From positions 33,827,952 through 33,891,951 of the forward strand of contig NW_019211460.1 of NCBI RefSeq assembly GCF_002443255.2: a stretch of 64,000 nt of DNA, given 5' to 3'. The notes under the pieces are model-generated. The model saw only the letters and a list, made by a program, of their open reading frames with translations, was not told the DNA's origin and searched no databases. Below, one piece after another: positions 37,733 through 50,800 of this stretch. Position 1 is the first letter of the stretch, and the number at the start of each line of letters is the position of its first letter. Origin of the DNA: Varroa destructor. Taxonomy: Eukaryota > Arthropoda > Arachnida > Mesostigmata > Varroidae. The translations under genes and the position numbers were made by a program.

Positions 37733-40700
37733 CTAACAAACAGAGATAAATATTTAAATTAAAATAAATATACAATTATTATTGCTTTATTTTGTTACTA
37801 GCGCCTTGTTTGGTATTTTTAATCAGCAAATACTATCCCACTTCATAGAAACAGACCAACTGTTTATATTCAAATGAAACTAGGTACAGTGTGAGATCAA
37901 CATGTCGGATTTTCTCAAGATCATTCTTTCTCTATTGAAGCGGCTGGCTAACTCGAACCCTATATCTTACATATTAACAGCCGAATCGAAAAAATTAGCA
38001 AATATTACGAAAGTCATATATATACATTTCCTACACTTATTAGCTTATTTCAACATTATCTCGTAATCGATACCCGTGTAGTCGCCTAGAATTTCGCTGA
38101 GATCTGTCGTTCAGCTTGTTGTACACTATTCTGCTTCGGGGAACAATTCGGGCCCTTGTGAGCCGGCCATGCTAGGGGTCTGTCTGCTTGCTGCGTTTCC
38201 ACTCAGTCGCATATGCAACCGTCCGCAAATCTCTACAAAATCTCCAACCCTCCAAGACATATTGTCACCTCTTCGTCTTCCTACACAGATGCGCTAAAAG
38301 CCTAAACGCCCGAGGCAATACAGTGAGAGATTGACAAGGGAGATTTTACCGGAAATTTGCTTCTGATTGCCTGCTTTTTCCTATCTCATAATCGACTCAA
38401 CGCATTTTCTTCGTCTGATCAGTTTCTGAGTCACACAAAGAGTATCTGTAACTATGCAAGTTCACCGAGACGAAAGAAAAAACATCCCTCACAGAAAAAG
38501 CCATAGGACTTCAGTTGGCGTCATAAAATATCTGACTATGGAAATATTTTCCCGATACAAGAACTCGCTTCATTGAAACACCTTTCCTGAAAGGCCTCGT
38601 ATTCGCACTATCATTATACACTTGGCCATTTGTTTACTATTTGGCCATACATACAGTGCGCCATTCTATCGCACAGTCATTTGTCCTCTTTAGAATTTCA
38701 TGTTTCGTTCGTGGATGGATATGATCACTTTAATCACGATCATATCCAAAATAATAGATCCATCTTGAACTTGTCTCCTGCGCTAATGCTTCCCAATAGA
38801 TGATGTGCTTGTTTCCTCTTGTCGTTGAACACACACGCCTTTCTCATCCGGTTTTCCACCTTTGCTGGCCTGCTGTTTCATTGCTTCATCGGCCAGATAG
38901 TGTAAACGAGGCACGTGTCCTTATGTGGGTTACCTCGGCAGTCAGCCGGCCTGAGCCAGCCGATCCCGATAAAGTAGCTTTCTTGTTATCGTAGTTGTCG
39001 TGTTGTGTGAACTAGAGGGCTCGGCATGTCCATCTCGCAAGGCACGTGCACTTCCTTCAGGCCATTACCCACATACTAAGAGACACAATACACTCATATG
39101 TTGCTTGCCACACGTGCACGGAGAAGTAGAGCGTCGGCGGCCGAAAAACCTGGTGCTACAACACCCTACTACACCACTCGTCATCCATTCACGTTTCCAG
39201 TCGTCGTATCTGTACACTTACCCTGCAAACATAGGACAAAGGGACAGGGAGATAGACTGCGCAAGAGAAAGCGTGGACATGACCGAATCATCGGCCTATG
39301 CGAACTGGCAAAGCACCAGCGCTTCTGTTCAGGTACCAAGTGTACTAGTGAGCGCGCCATGTTCCATATCGTATTATGTCGGGCAAAAAGGAGCCTAATT
39401 CGCCAAATGATGGTATTCATTCGACACGTGCCGTTCAAGAGAGAACAACGCGCGGAAAGTGGAGAGAACTTCGGCAAAATCAACAGGAGCCTCGCGTCGC
39501 TGATACTTCATAAAGCACACATACATGCACACAGATATGCAGATATCTACCGGTGTTTTACTTGTGCGATGTTATCCTCCATGTGCTCATTGTCCACCAG
39601 AGATCATACACAAAGATTCATCCTATTTTCAAACGTTATCAATAGCACGGTACCCATCGCCGACCGTGTCACAGGCACTTACACACTAAGTATCTTTATA
39701 TAAATATATATAAAGACTATATCGTAAACACGTATAATATATATTGTAGACAATATATTCCATATTCTCGATTGACCTAGCACTATCATAGGTCCCTATC
39801 ATACCTTACGTTTTCTCCACGAGTGCTTATGGGAAACGTAAAGATGGTATACTTCCTAAACGATATGCGTGCTCTCCATTTGCACCATAGCGTCATAAAT
39901 GGCATCCGTACAAGCACAAATAGATATTTGAAGTGAGATATATAGGATGTATAAATAGACTTATTAAATTAGAATACAAAGCTCGACACGATAGAAAACG
40001 AAGAAGTCAGTACACACAGTGTTAGACATGGTAAGCGACGATGCACCTAATGCGAGCCATTGAGCGCTTTGAGTTGTCGAATGTTGTTGTTGTTGAACTT
40101 GTCGAAGTTTTGGCTGTAAAAGCTATCCTTTCAGATTACGTCTGAAGAGTTGAATAATTATATATCACTAATAATAATAATAATACTCTTCTATACATAT
40201 ATGTGCGTTCCATTTCCTCTTTTCACTGAAACATTAGTGGCCAACGCATCAGTGGCCTGCATTCTGTCGACATCAGACGCTTTTCTGATATTATTAGGTG
40301 GCTACAGCGTAACTCCGCTCTATCCCACTCCTGCCACAATTTCTACTATACTAGCTTCTTACCTAAATGCTACGATCCTACAAGCAGTCGCAAATCTTTC
40401 TCTCGAGCTAAATAAATGATATTTACACCTTGGCAACAAGGGACCTCCTCTTCCATTGCAGCATTGTTCAATGGTGCTCACTGACAAGCGCCAATGGAAG
40501 AACATACTGTTGCTGCCCCCGCTTTCCCTTCGTTTTCCCTCTGTCTTCATAAGGACAGGTAGGGTATACGTGTGTGTGCGTCCTTTTTCTAGGAAGTAAT
40601 CCCATCCAGACCACGGCTGCATTCGGTTGTGTTTATGATCCGACCATCCAACTGACCTCATGATTCTACCACCCATGTCCGCCTTCCTCCACTCCCTTCT

Positions 40701-41791
40701 ATGTATAGACGACGTCTTCGCCCGATGACGGCAGCCAGTCAGCTGCACTCGGCCCGCTGCTGGTTAGTAGAGTCAACCTCGCGATGTATCGAGTGCAGCA
40801 TGTGATGTCTACCGAGGGAGCCATCCTTATGACTCCTGACATACGACCAATGCTAAACCCATTGCCCGCTACAGAGTTACGTCTCTGGCAGCCTACTTGG
40901 TTCACAGCACTAGATGCCCTCGTTGTCAGCCCCCCGTTGCTGCCTTCATAACTCGTGGCTTCTTTCTTGACGGTGTTAAGTAGCTGCTGATGCAGCACAG
41001 GCAAGAAACGTTTCTTACCACTCTGACGGTCAGCGGCAAAGGTTGTAGCATTGCTATCGTCGGCAAAGCATCTATGAAAGCGTCTCGTGCATGGACAAAT
41101 CCCATAAAAACGCTAGCACTTCAATTGTTCAAGATTCTATATGAAATGTTTACACCTATCTGCACATATTTAATGTGAATCTGGCTATCTCAACGTTTTC
41201 TGTGTGCCTGAACCGTGCATGTCATCTTCCCAGTGTAACGATTGCATGTTCTTCGCTTTACAGAATGGATAGGCGGTAAAACGGGTTGGTAGCGTACGAG
41301 AATGCGAATTGTATGTACATACACTGACAGAGAGCAACGTCACAGCCCAAACGGCGACGGATAAGAGTTGCTGCACTACGCTAGTGATGTTAGTGGTCAA
41401 ACGCGATTTTCGAATCCGCTTGAACGGGCGTACCCTTTGCAACTGACGGGAACGTGGATGCAAAGCATTTTTAGGAGACGATGTCTGTTTTACCTCAGGG
41501 ACCGTAAGAAACACTCTAGGACTATTGGCGCACGATGGAAAATACACGCTGAGCGCAGTTTGTAGGACCACCGACATACATATAGAAGTTGACAAGTCAC
41601 TCTACTCAATCCAACGCACTGCGGACAGTAGGCCTTATGTTTTGAAAACGTTGCTCAAGATGTTAGTTTTATCATCTAGTTACTCTTATTACTATTTCGT
41701 ATAGTAATGTGTATAAGCTATTAGACTTGATAATATGTCGAAGTAGTAGGTATGAATTCAGTGCGTCGTTCGAGCTTATTTCGCCCATTGC

Positions 41792-41832
41792 AGTGTACCC
41801 ATTGGATGCCACTAGTACCCAATGGGTACACT
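41792..41832. repeat. 14-bp perfect inverted repeat with 13-base loop
   Basis: AGTGTACCCATTGG (41792-41805) pairs with CCAATGGGTACACT (41819-41832). It lies inside a 129-codon minus-strand open frame that I do not accept as a gene. Confidence 0.85.
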
Positions 41833-44800
41833 CCAACTGACGACCCATTATCTGTTGCAAAATTCGAGTAATTTAACTGACTGGATATTTCCTTGTAAGT
41901 TACTGCAGGAAGTTCTGCATCATCGTCTTTTCCATCGACCACTATCGCTACTACAACAGATAGAAGAAGGAGAAAACGAAGCTGGTTAGATTGGTTTCCG
42001 ATTGCTACGATTACTGGCATTGATTCAAAATGGCATAGTCCACTATCAGTGCATAAGGCAACAAGGTACCTATTTATCATACGTCTATTTGAGGAATACA
42101 TTGAAGTCATCTCGGATTTCAGTCAGCCGCTCAATGTGAATGACATACGCGGCTCCACGACTCAACTACGCGATTCGAACTTCAAGCATCAGGATCAGGT
42201 CTGAAGGCAGTCACGAGACTTCCCTGACGACACTTGCTTAGCGAAGCGAGTGAAACATCTTCTCAGACGAATCCCTGAGGACGAGCGGCTTCGTGACTCG
42301 TCTCCGCTGTTGGGTCTCAGCTCACCGTAAGTGGACTACTGACTGGAGAGTGCTGCATAGCGAAAGATGGCTGTGGTCGGACCCCAGTGCTGCTTCTAGC
42401 TACTCGAAAAGACTCTTTTTTTCCGATCAAGACACTCGAATCGAACACGTCGAAGCCCAGAGTTGTTTAAAGACGAACGCGCACAGGGACCTCGAATCGA
42501 GGTGACAAAGGCTTTTTAACGAGTATCGCCGTTTGCTGCCAGCTAGTAGCCCATCAGCCACCGCTGCCGACGGACTTCTGAACCCACTTCCTGTCAATCA
42601 TCGAGGCATTGCTAAATCCTTAAGTTCGACTCCAACTTCATATGAAGTAATGCGAACTCCGCTCGCTGGGCCACATTAAAGCTATCCGAGGAACGACGTT
42701 ATGTGGACAGAGGATATCAGCAGTGGACATACTGGGCAAGGAAGGATTGATGCAATGCTGTCATGCGTTATCGAACGAGAGCTATCTGTTGAGTATTTCT
42801 ATGTGTATATATGATTACTGCTATTTGGGACGCCTATCAAAATATGTAGTCTATAAGGTTTGCTATTCTTTTTTTTAGGTGTAATATTTGAAGTAAGTTA
42901 CCAAAGACTAATTACAATCGTCCTCATCACTAATTTTACGCTAAAATTAAAACGAAGCATTATTATTTTTTAATATAAATGTGTTTCTGAGCATTTCCGG
43001 GCTGTTTAAGCGTATTCTGTTCTTGCTCAGACTCTTCTTCAGAAAAGAAAAACTTATGTAGGCACGTATGGAAATTACGTTCTGCTGTACGAAAGACTTG
43101 CACTAAAGCTAGATTAACACGAGCTCAATATTTCATTGGGATCACGCGTAGAGTACATGCACCTTTCAGAGTGACGAAAGGCGTAAACTTAATAGTACAA
43201 CTGTTCCAGTTTGAAAGTTACTTTGAAAATACTGTAAGTTTTACTGTGATCTCTACTATTTGGTTATTGTATCATATGTAAGCAGAGTCTTCATTACTGA
43301 AAGCTTTTAGAAACGACAAGTATCCAACATCGGCAGTGTATTACGGCAAACCACGAGATGCTATTCAGTGACCTCGCATTCAATTCATTCCGAGAGGCAG
43401 AGCTTGTTATGCTGAATCTTTAGCTGAGGCAAATGCTGGTCACATGACAAGATCTGTCTTGAATGATGGCCGCATGCATCGGGGAAAGACTCCGGAAGTC
43501 CGTGCAATTTGAGAGTTTCAGAGAGGCATGATCCGACCGGATGCGATGGCTGTTACATAACTGGCTGATGCTTTCAACACTTCAACTGCGCTTAGATGAT
43601 GCTTTGAATAGCTATTAGTATATAATACACTACGCCGAAACTGACTATTCTCAAAAGACATATGTTTCCAGCTCGCTTCACGTCGAAAATAGCCGGAGCT
43701 AATCGTATTCAAGCGTAAATTTGTAAAATTAAACATGTTGGAATATTGTTTGATGTGTTATTTTTTTCCTTCTAAAAATTTGTCCAAATCCGAATGAGGA
43801 AACAATGGGATCCGTTCCTGCTGCTCAGATTATAAAGGGCGTACGTGATGGTTCCGTGCAATGTTAAAAAGCGTACTTCCAATTCGCCTACTATTTTCTA
43901 TTTACTAACTTATTATTTTTATAGTTGTAGAAAGTGTTATCACTTGTACATGTGTATATGGCGCTCGTATCTGTATATTTTTATAGCACGATTATCTAGG
44001 TTTGAGCATGTGTCAGAGCAACTTGATTTTGGCTTGTTTCGAAATACTGCACGTTCGCATCCGGAATAGGTAGGACTAGCTTCGCCAGCTGTGATAAAAC
44101 CTCGCTAACGAATAAATGATGTATATATGACAATTAATTCACAACCTTTATGACCTACTAGTTGGCGCGCGGTTCCTGCGAATCGTTTTTTGCTTCTGTT
44201 AGGTAGGTCTTGCTCAGCCTATACTTGAAAAATTATTCGCTGTAGAAAGAGCATGCCATTGGTTATGTATCAGGTAGCCACGCCTGGCCACGAAGCAAAT
44301 CGTGTACGATTATGAAGCCAATAGTGCGGGAAGGGGCGGACGCAAGCGCCCTCAACGACAACAAATCGTCAAGAGGGTGAGGAGTCAGAATTCAGCATTA
44401 CCTCACTTCATTGCGTCTCGCTAAATTTCGACGCTTTACTTAGCCATGGCCAACGCCGGACAAAGCGCACGGTTCAGTAGCCGTTCTGACGTTGGTTTGC
44501 CCTATCGTACCCTCATAGGCAGTCTCATTAAGAACTCAGCTCAGAACTCCACGTTCGGGCCCGACTTTTGTTGTCCCCTTCAGCTTTATCCCATTCGGTT
44601 GTTTTATTCCACCTCCTCCTTTGGGTAGCTTTAGTGCCTCCGGAGTGTTCGGCCGCGTCCAGTTTCTCTTTTCGGGGAGTCTGAAGCTATTACAAGCGCT
44701 TCGCTCGCATCACCCGACGACTCAATTAAGCTGGCACCGAAGGTTAGCTTTGAAATTGAACATTAAATGAATCTTTTCACCAACTCAGTAAGCTAGTTGC

Positions 44801-44857
44801 TGATCCCGGCCGGCAACTTCAAAGACCACAGCAAAGGCAAGCTTTGAGGCGCGTCCT

Positions 44858-44860
<3 letters not shown>

Positions 44861-44895
<35 letters not shown>
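44861..44895 (+). repeat. (AG)n microsatellite
   Basis: A pure AG dinucleotide run of about 17 units. Minus-strand frames through it encode an alternating Ser/Leu run and are not considered genes. Confidence 0.92.
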
Positions 44896-44898
<3 letters not shown>

Positions 44899-47780
44899 AA
44901 AGTGGGAGAGGACTGAGTGGGTAAGTGAGAGGGCGAACATTGAGCCAGAAAGGCAAACTTCATTCTTTTTTCGTTGCTTGGGCGATTGGCCGCTGGGTCG
45001 GTCGGTCGGTCCGCGATATTGGTCGTCATTCATCGTCGTCGTGTCTCTCGTCCCTCTGTTCATCGGCGTCGTCGTCGTCGTTGCTGCCATTAAGAGCGCT
45101 ACACAAGAACAGCAAGTGCTATACGTTCACGGAAGGTGAACTTTTTAATGCAGACAAAAAACGACCGAAGCAGATTTTTAAACAAGAAGCATTACAGCCA
45201 TTCAGAAAGGTACAGTATCGGTAGCTAGTAAACGCTCTGCTTCCTCGAATCACTTCTAATTAACGGCACTAACGCGCTCCATGGCTTGCCACTCTAAGTA
45301 ATGTGCCACAAAGAGAAAAACAAGAAAATCAAACACGAAATCTATATATTTACTATTTTAGGTATGTCATATAGCAGACAAGCATGTTTACCGATGGACG
45401 GAAAAATCTGCTTAGGTTTTAGAGCCACTTCAGCCTTTTACATGCCTACCTAGACGCATGCAAAACCTCACAAAAGATATACAGCAAATATATATTTATT
45501 ACATAAATCCCGTATGCCTCAGAAAGCGTTGCGCGTTGGAACAGTGGACATTGTCGATAGTGCCGTTTGGAACACTACGAATTTTTAAATGGAGCACAAC
45601 ATAGTAAAAAAAAAAAAACGAAAAGAAAGTGCACTGGATATTGTACAGCGCATTACCACCAGCGGGACCAGCATTACGTATTGTTTTGCGTTCGACTGTC
45701 AAGAGATTCTTCACGTACTGGGTCTGAACCATGGTTTAGCTTTTGTGCTAAGTGTTAAGCGCGTGCGACCTACTTCCAGACACTGGTTTACTCCTGCTCC
45801 ACTTTCCCAATCATAAGAGCTCATCCTGCGCTATTTGTACCAACAATCCCAGAGATATCTCTTAATTGGTTCGAAGCTTCGCTTAGAATTGAATAGGAAG
45901 AGCTACAATGGCAGGATTCCCGTCGGGCAGCGATAAAAGCGCGAATCTGCAGTAGCATAGTCAGGATGATTAGAAAGATGCCCAGTGACAGGCATTTTTC
46001 CATTCGTTCCGCCGAGCCTTGTCGTGGGCCTTGAGCAATGTGTTTTGCCATTCTCCCATCTTTTCTTCACATATGGAAGCAAGTACGCAGGCTCTGCGTG
46101 CAGTCAGTCGACTTCTTCGTTCGCATAAGTCATGCAGCCAGCTGCCGGACATTCGTTTCGAGTTTCAAGATTCTTCTTGCGACGCCCCCACAGCGAGCAA
46201 CGAACGAGAAGAATCTGAGCTCGTATTAGTGAAAGAGTCTGGGTTGAACTAAGAGCCGAGCTGGAGTTGTGATAACTGCCCATATAGACACGGAAGACCC
46301 ATTCGACTATCAGTAGTTGTAGAAGTATTTTACTGTGGTAGTGGCTTCTTCACAACACTCATGCTGTCAGCCCCGGACATCCCTACGCTATTCTATTCCA
46401 GATAGCGGGAGTCGAAGGGGCAATCCACAGCAGCAGCAAATAGCATGCACACAGTCAGTCGACGGAAGAAGCAGCACATATACTTGTGTATAGTGTAATT
46501 ATATAGGGGTAGTAGAGTATAGCAGGGCGGCGGCTGACGTGCCGCCAGGGTCGTGAGCCGGTTCTCGAGGGCCCAGAGCAGAACTTGCAAGCTGCGCTCT
46601 TACTGCGTCTTTTCTGAACTTCTCAAGCTGCTCTTAGTCCTCTCCCTGCCCTTCGCTCTCAGCTGCAGCTTTCGTATTTAATTAATACAATCACATAATA
46701 CGCCAGCAAGCAATAGGCAGGGAGAACGAAGGGACGGCGCCGGTGAAACCGCATATACCCACACAGAGCCCTATATCTGGCTATACAATGGCTATAATGC
46801 CGCACAAGACGGAGTTGGGCGACGCAATAGAAGAGACGTTAGCAGTAATAGAAGGGACTAAGAACTGAACTTAAAAGCGCCCGTCCACATGTACGTTTAT
46901 ACAATCCCTGCTTTAACTAAAAGAGTAAGATCTGGGGGCGGGGAGGCGGCTAGCTATCTTTAACTGGCGTGAAAGCACTGATATGATTGCCCTGCCACAC
47001 GAAAGATTGCATCGAGCGGTGGCTGGCCGATCAGGGTCTATTGGACGCCGCTAACGACAAAGATAGCAAAGTGTGCACGGTTTTATGCATATACATGTAT
47101 GCATTTTATTTTTTTCGGATCTTTGACATGAAAACGCGCAGCTTGTAGTTGATGAACCTAATGAATGCTGAAGACATTCGAGCTATTATTAATCTTCGAA
47201 TTCTTGATTGAATTCTCGAACCGGGCGGGATAAATTGTTTTTTTTTGCCATACATGGCGTGCTGTGGGGCTCCCTTTCGTAATCTGACGCACGTTACGGC
47301 TTTAGCTCTGACAAATCTAAAGTGACACGGTTTACTCTGGTATTCTTACATCCGTATGATGTTTAAAGCGAAGTTCCCAAAAAAGAAAAAAGAAAAACAC
47401 CTTGAGTATATTTCCGCCATCCAGTAGAGATTTTGCCACCTGCTTCTTGTAAGTCATCACCTACATTTATTCGAAATACACAATGAAGAACATTCAACGC
47501 TTAAACCTTAGCTTAACAGATTTGGCCTTGTTTGAATTTTCTCGGTACAACGTTCCATATGCGTGTACACTATATCGTAGCCGATTCGAAAAAAGATGCC
47601 TACGTCTCTGCACCTTTTTTCCAACCTCCTATCAATTATGGCAATGAACAAAACTATCTGGACACTTAGAGCCGTTCAAACTTTCGCTACTAATCGACTT
47701 TGTTTCGTGGTCGAATGAGGCGTCCTGTCCATCGACAACGTATCTTTCCGGTACTGCTCGAGTTACAGATAGATGAGGGC

Positions 47781-47865
47781 GTGGTAGTAGTAGTAGCAGT
47801 TATAGGTGCAGCAGTAGAAACAGCAGAAGCAGTAGCGGTAGTTATAGTAAGTAGCAGTTAGATTA
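47781..47865 (+). repeat. Degenerate GTA/GCA-rich trinucleotide array
   Basis: About 85 bases built from imperfect GTAGCA, GTAGTA and CAGAAG-like units. It is an eroded microsatellite without coding support. Confidence 0.75.
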
Positions 47866-50800
47866 ATCACCCGCTCCACTCGTCACCGCCGGGGGCATCG
47901 GGATTCATATGAGAGTTTCCAGCCTGTTTCTATCCGAAATCGCCATTTCATCAAAGACGATAAGCTAGCCTCCGAAAAAATGCTACGCTCATTCGTATGT
48001 TTATATGGACATACATAGCTACACAGGCATCTTAATAGGTAATAGAAATGGGGCGGGCGGTAGCTAACGCTGCGAAATCGGTACTTACTTAGCAATATTG
48101 ATGGCTAACGTGGCAGTACTCCGTAGATGGCATAGAATATATATAAAGGCCATGCCTCGGATAACAGATACGAAAGGGGTGCTCGGGTTACCGGCTAGCG
48201 CCGGCTGATCTACTTTCTATGGTTCTATAAGGAAACGATGGCTACATTCATTACGAGTATTGCCATATGTTCAGGGTTATTCAGGTTGATTGTAAGGCAG
48301 TCTCCCTTTTCTCCGATGTCACAAGGCTGCTTCCTAGCAATTTGAGCGTGCATATATGTACGTAGAGTTAGTTTGGTGGTTGTCCTTCTAATAGAAGAAT
48401 CTTTCCAGCATCGCAACTCTTCGAAATTATGATGGCCTGCTTCCTATTTGAAGCTTATTTTGCTAGATAGATAGTTTTTATAAAATGCACATAAAAAAAA
48501 ATTATGTGGACTTTTGGATTTGAAAAGTTCACGTATCCTCTGGTTGAAGGGAGCTACTTTTTAAAAGCTTTTCAAAAAATGCCATAGAGTACATTTCTGG
48601 CGGTATACACAGTACTTTTTCTCTCGCTAAAATGACCAATATATATAACTATATGTATACATAACATCTGTAAAAAATAGCATAACCTGCCGCGAATTGT
48701 ATTCAAGTTCGATTCCGCATATTCCGGGAAGCGTTGCGTGCGCTTCCATTGGTTGCCACAGCCATTATCATTCTCTCGCCCCATACCGAGGAAGAGGTTT
48801 TAATTAAGCTGGCCTTCTACATAAACGACCTCCACTTATCCTCTTTCCTATGCTACAGTTGGCCTAGCTCTCAGTTCAAATAGGCGCAAAGAGGACGTTT
48901 AGCTTGCGATGACTTACACTGCCACAGGACAGGGACAGGGATCTGTCATGGATACAGAGAAGCTACAGGAAAGGGCAGACGGCTTCTGCATGTCGGATGA
49001 ACATGCTTTTGCCACTGTCAGATAATCGAACTCGGATGTTTCTCGGCCTTTGCTTACTCGATCCCAACGTGCTTGCTATCCGCTCCCGAAAAACGAACTG
49101 ATCCTACTGGCAGTGTCGGCATTACCCGTTACACTTTTGTTTGACAACAACCTTTTGGGTCAAGCTTGCATGCAGCTTAGTCAACCAACAAATGGACGAA
49201 TGATATACCTTAGTACGAGTGACCTATGATCCGGACTGCAAAGGGGGCCAGGCACTATCCGTCAAGATGGGAGCAATAACAAAGGCTGATATTTGGTAGG
49301 CTCCTCCCTTTGCCAGTAGAATCCCACCCCATTGTGCTCTCGATATTCTGATGGTGCTGATGGCACCAATGACGGTACGGCTATGCAGTAGAACAAACGG
49401 TTGCTAGCAGAATAGCTCGACCGCTCTTATCCTTGCTATTTGCCGTCGCGGAAGGCTATTATCCAACTGTATTAGCCCTGTCAGGTCGGCGAAACACGGT
49501 TACCCCCAACATGGTTGGGAAATTAGGAGAGAGGAATAATGCCTTAGTCACTTGGGCGCTGCTAAAGCGTGACATGCGTGATATTGGCCACCTACGTACC
49601 TTGCTTTGCAGGTCCATTCAGAGGACTCTGGCCGGTTTAGATTGCTGGCTGCGCCTGCTGAACGGGCGCTGAGACGAGGGCTCTGCGCCATCTTATTCTA
49701 TGCGTGCTTCTCGTTGCCCACCTTTCTGTAACTTCTACAGCCCAGGGGGTCGGCCATCGCCCTCCGCTTGGCATGCTAGCCAACTAAGCGAAGAGTAGAA
49801 GAGACGAAGCGGAGGGGAAGTCGAACAGCACCAGGTAATTAACACGATCCGATTATCACCTCCATAGACGACAAGACGACAGACCTCCCAACTTCCAGCA
49901 AAGCCTAACGGAACCCACCCCAACGACGCGAGTCGGCGGGGCGACGCTACATGAGCACCCGTCTAGTACAATTTGGTCCTATAGTCGCTCTACGATCAGA
50001 GCAGGTCAGATCCAGTAGCAATCTTCGTCTCTTCGCCGGGAATACGCAGCCTTCCTGCCAAACCCGCACGTTTACGCTACTGGCAAACAGGAACAGGAGC
50101 AGCTGTAGCAGTTACTTAACCCAGCAGATGCTGCTGGTCCAAGGCACTTCCATCCGATCGCCATAGAGGGGCCGCTGCAGGCAGCACATTCAGACATCCT
50201 GTACATTAGCGCAGGCGCCCTCTTTGTGCTAAATATCGTAATCCTGTGGTGAGCAAATTATTGGCGACCGGACCGTTCCGGTGCTACACCGGGCGCAGGG
50301 AGTAGAGCCCTTCTCGGCTTTGCCTGGCGCATGGCAGCAGCTGAACCGAGCAGCACTAGACTTCCGTGCGGTGAGCAGCAGGCGATCGATCAGCCAGCTA
50401 TTCTCGAGGATCCGACCGTTTCAACGAGCAATTGGCTTATCTAAGCGACAGGAGAAAGACATCGAGATCCTGGCGGGAAGCTGCCATCGGTACGAAGTGG
50501 TGTCATGCGCTCATATGGATGAGATCCGCCAGGATGGACACGGCCAGCCGGTTAAACAGACGATAGCACCAATGACACCCTACTACGCTGCCCTGAGCAA
50601 AGCTAACCCCCAGATGCGCCGAAAGCGCTTCAGCGCTGCAGTAAGCGCGTTAACGCACAAGCGTCACTCCTGTGGCGTGTAATGCAGAGAAGGGGGGCGC
50701 TGAAGGGCGCTTGAAGTCGAGGTCGAACAGAAAGCAACGAGCAGTAATAGAGTGTAGTCGATTATATTGTGAAATACATTAGATAGCCAATATCTGCGAA

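Noticed and set aside
40699..41004. Minus-strand Ser-rich 101-codon frame upstream of Hmx, considered as the missing first exon
   Set aside because: It contains GFSIG but no clear HMX N-terminal motif, and I found no convincing donor ending one base into a codon.
41721..42110. Minus-strand 129-codon frame with an internal hydrophobic stretch resembling a signal peptide
   Set aside because: The hydrophobic stretch lies about 40 residues in, no domain is visible, the frame contains an inverted repeat, and there is no poly-A or splice support.
44446..44628. Plus-strand 60-codon frame from an ATG in strong initiation context
   Set aside because: Short, without a domain or splice donor; context alone is insufficient.
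48690..48725. GTTCGATTCC resembling a pol III B box, as a possible tRNA gene or fourth SINE copy
   Set aside because: No A box or acceptor stem at the right spacing, and the flanks do not align with the three SINE-like copies.
50281..50682. Plus-strand 133-codon frame
   Set aside because: Opens at a non-ATG codon, lies in a GC-richer patch where long frames arise easily, and shows no recognisable domain or conserved motif.
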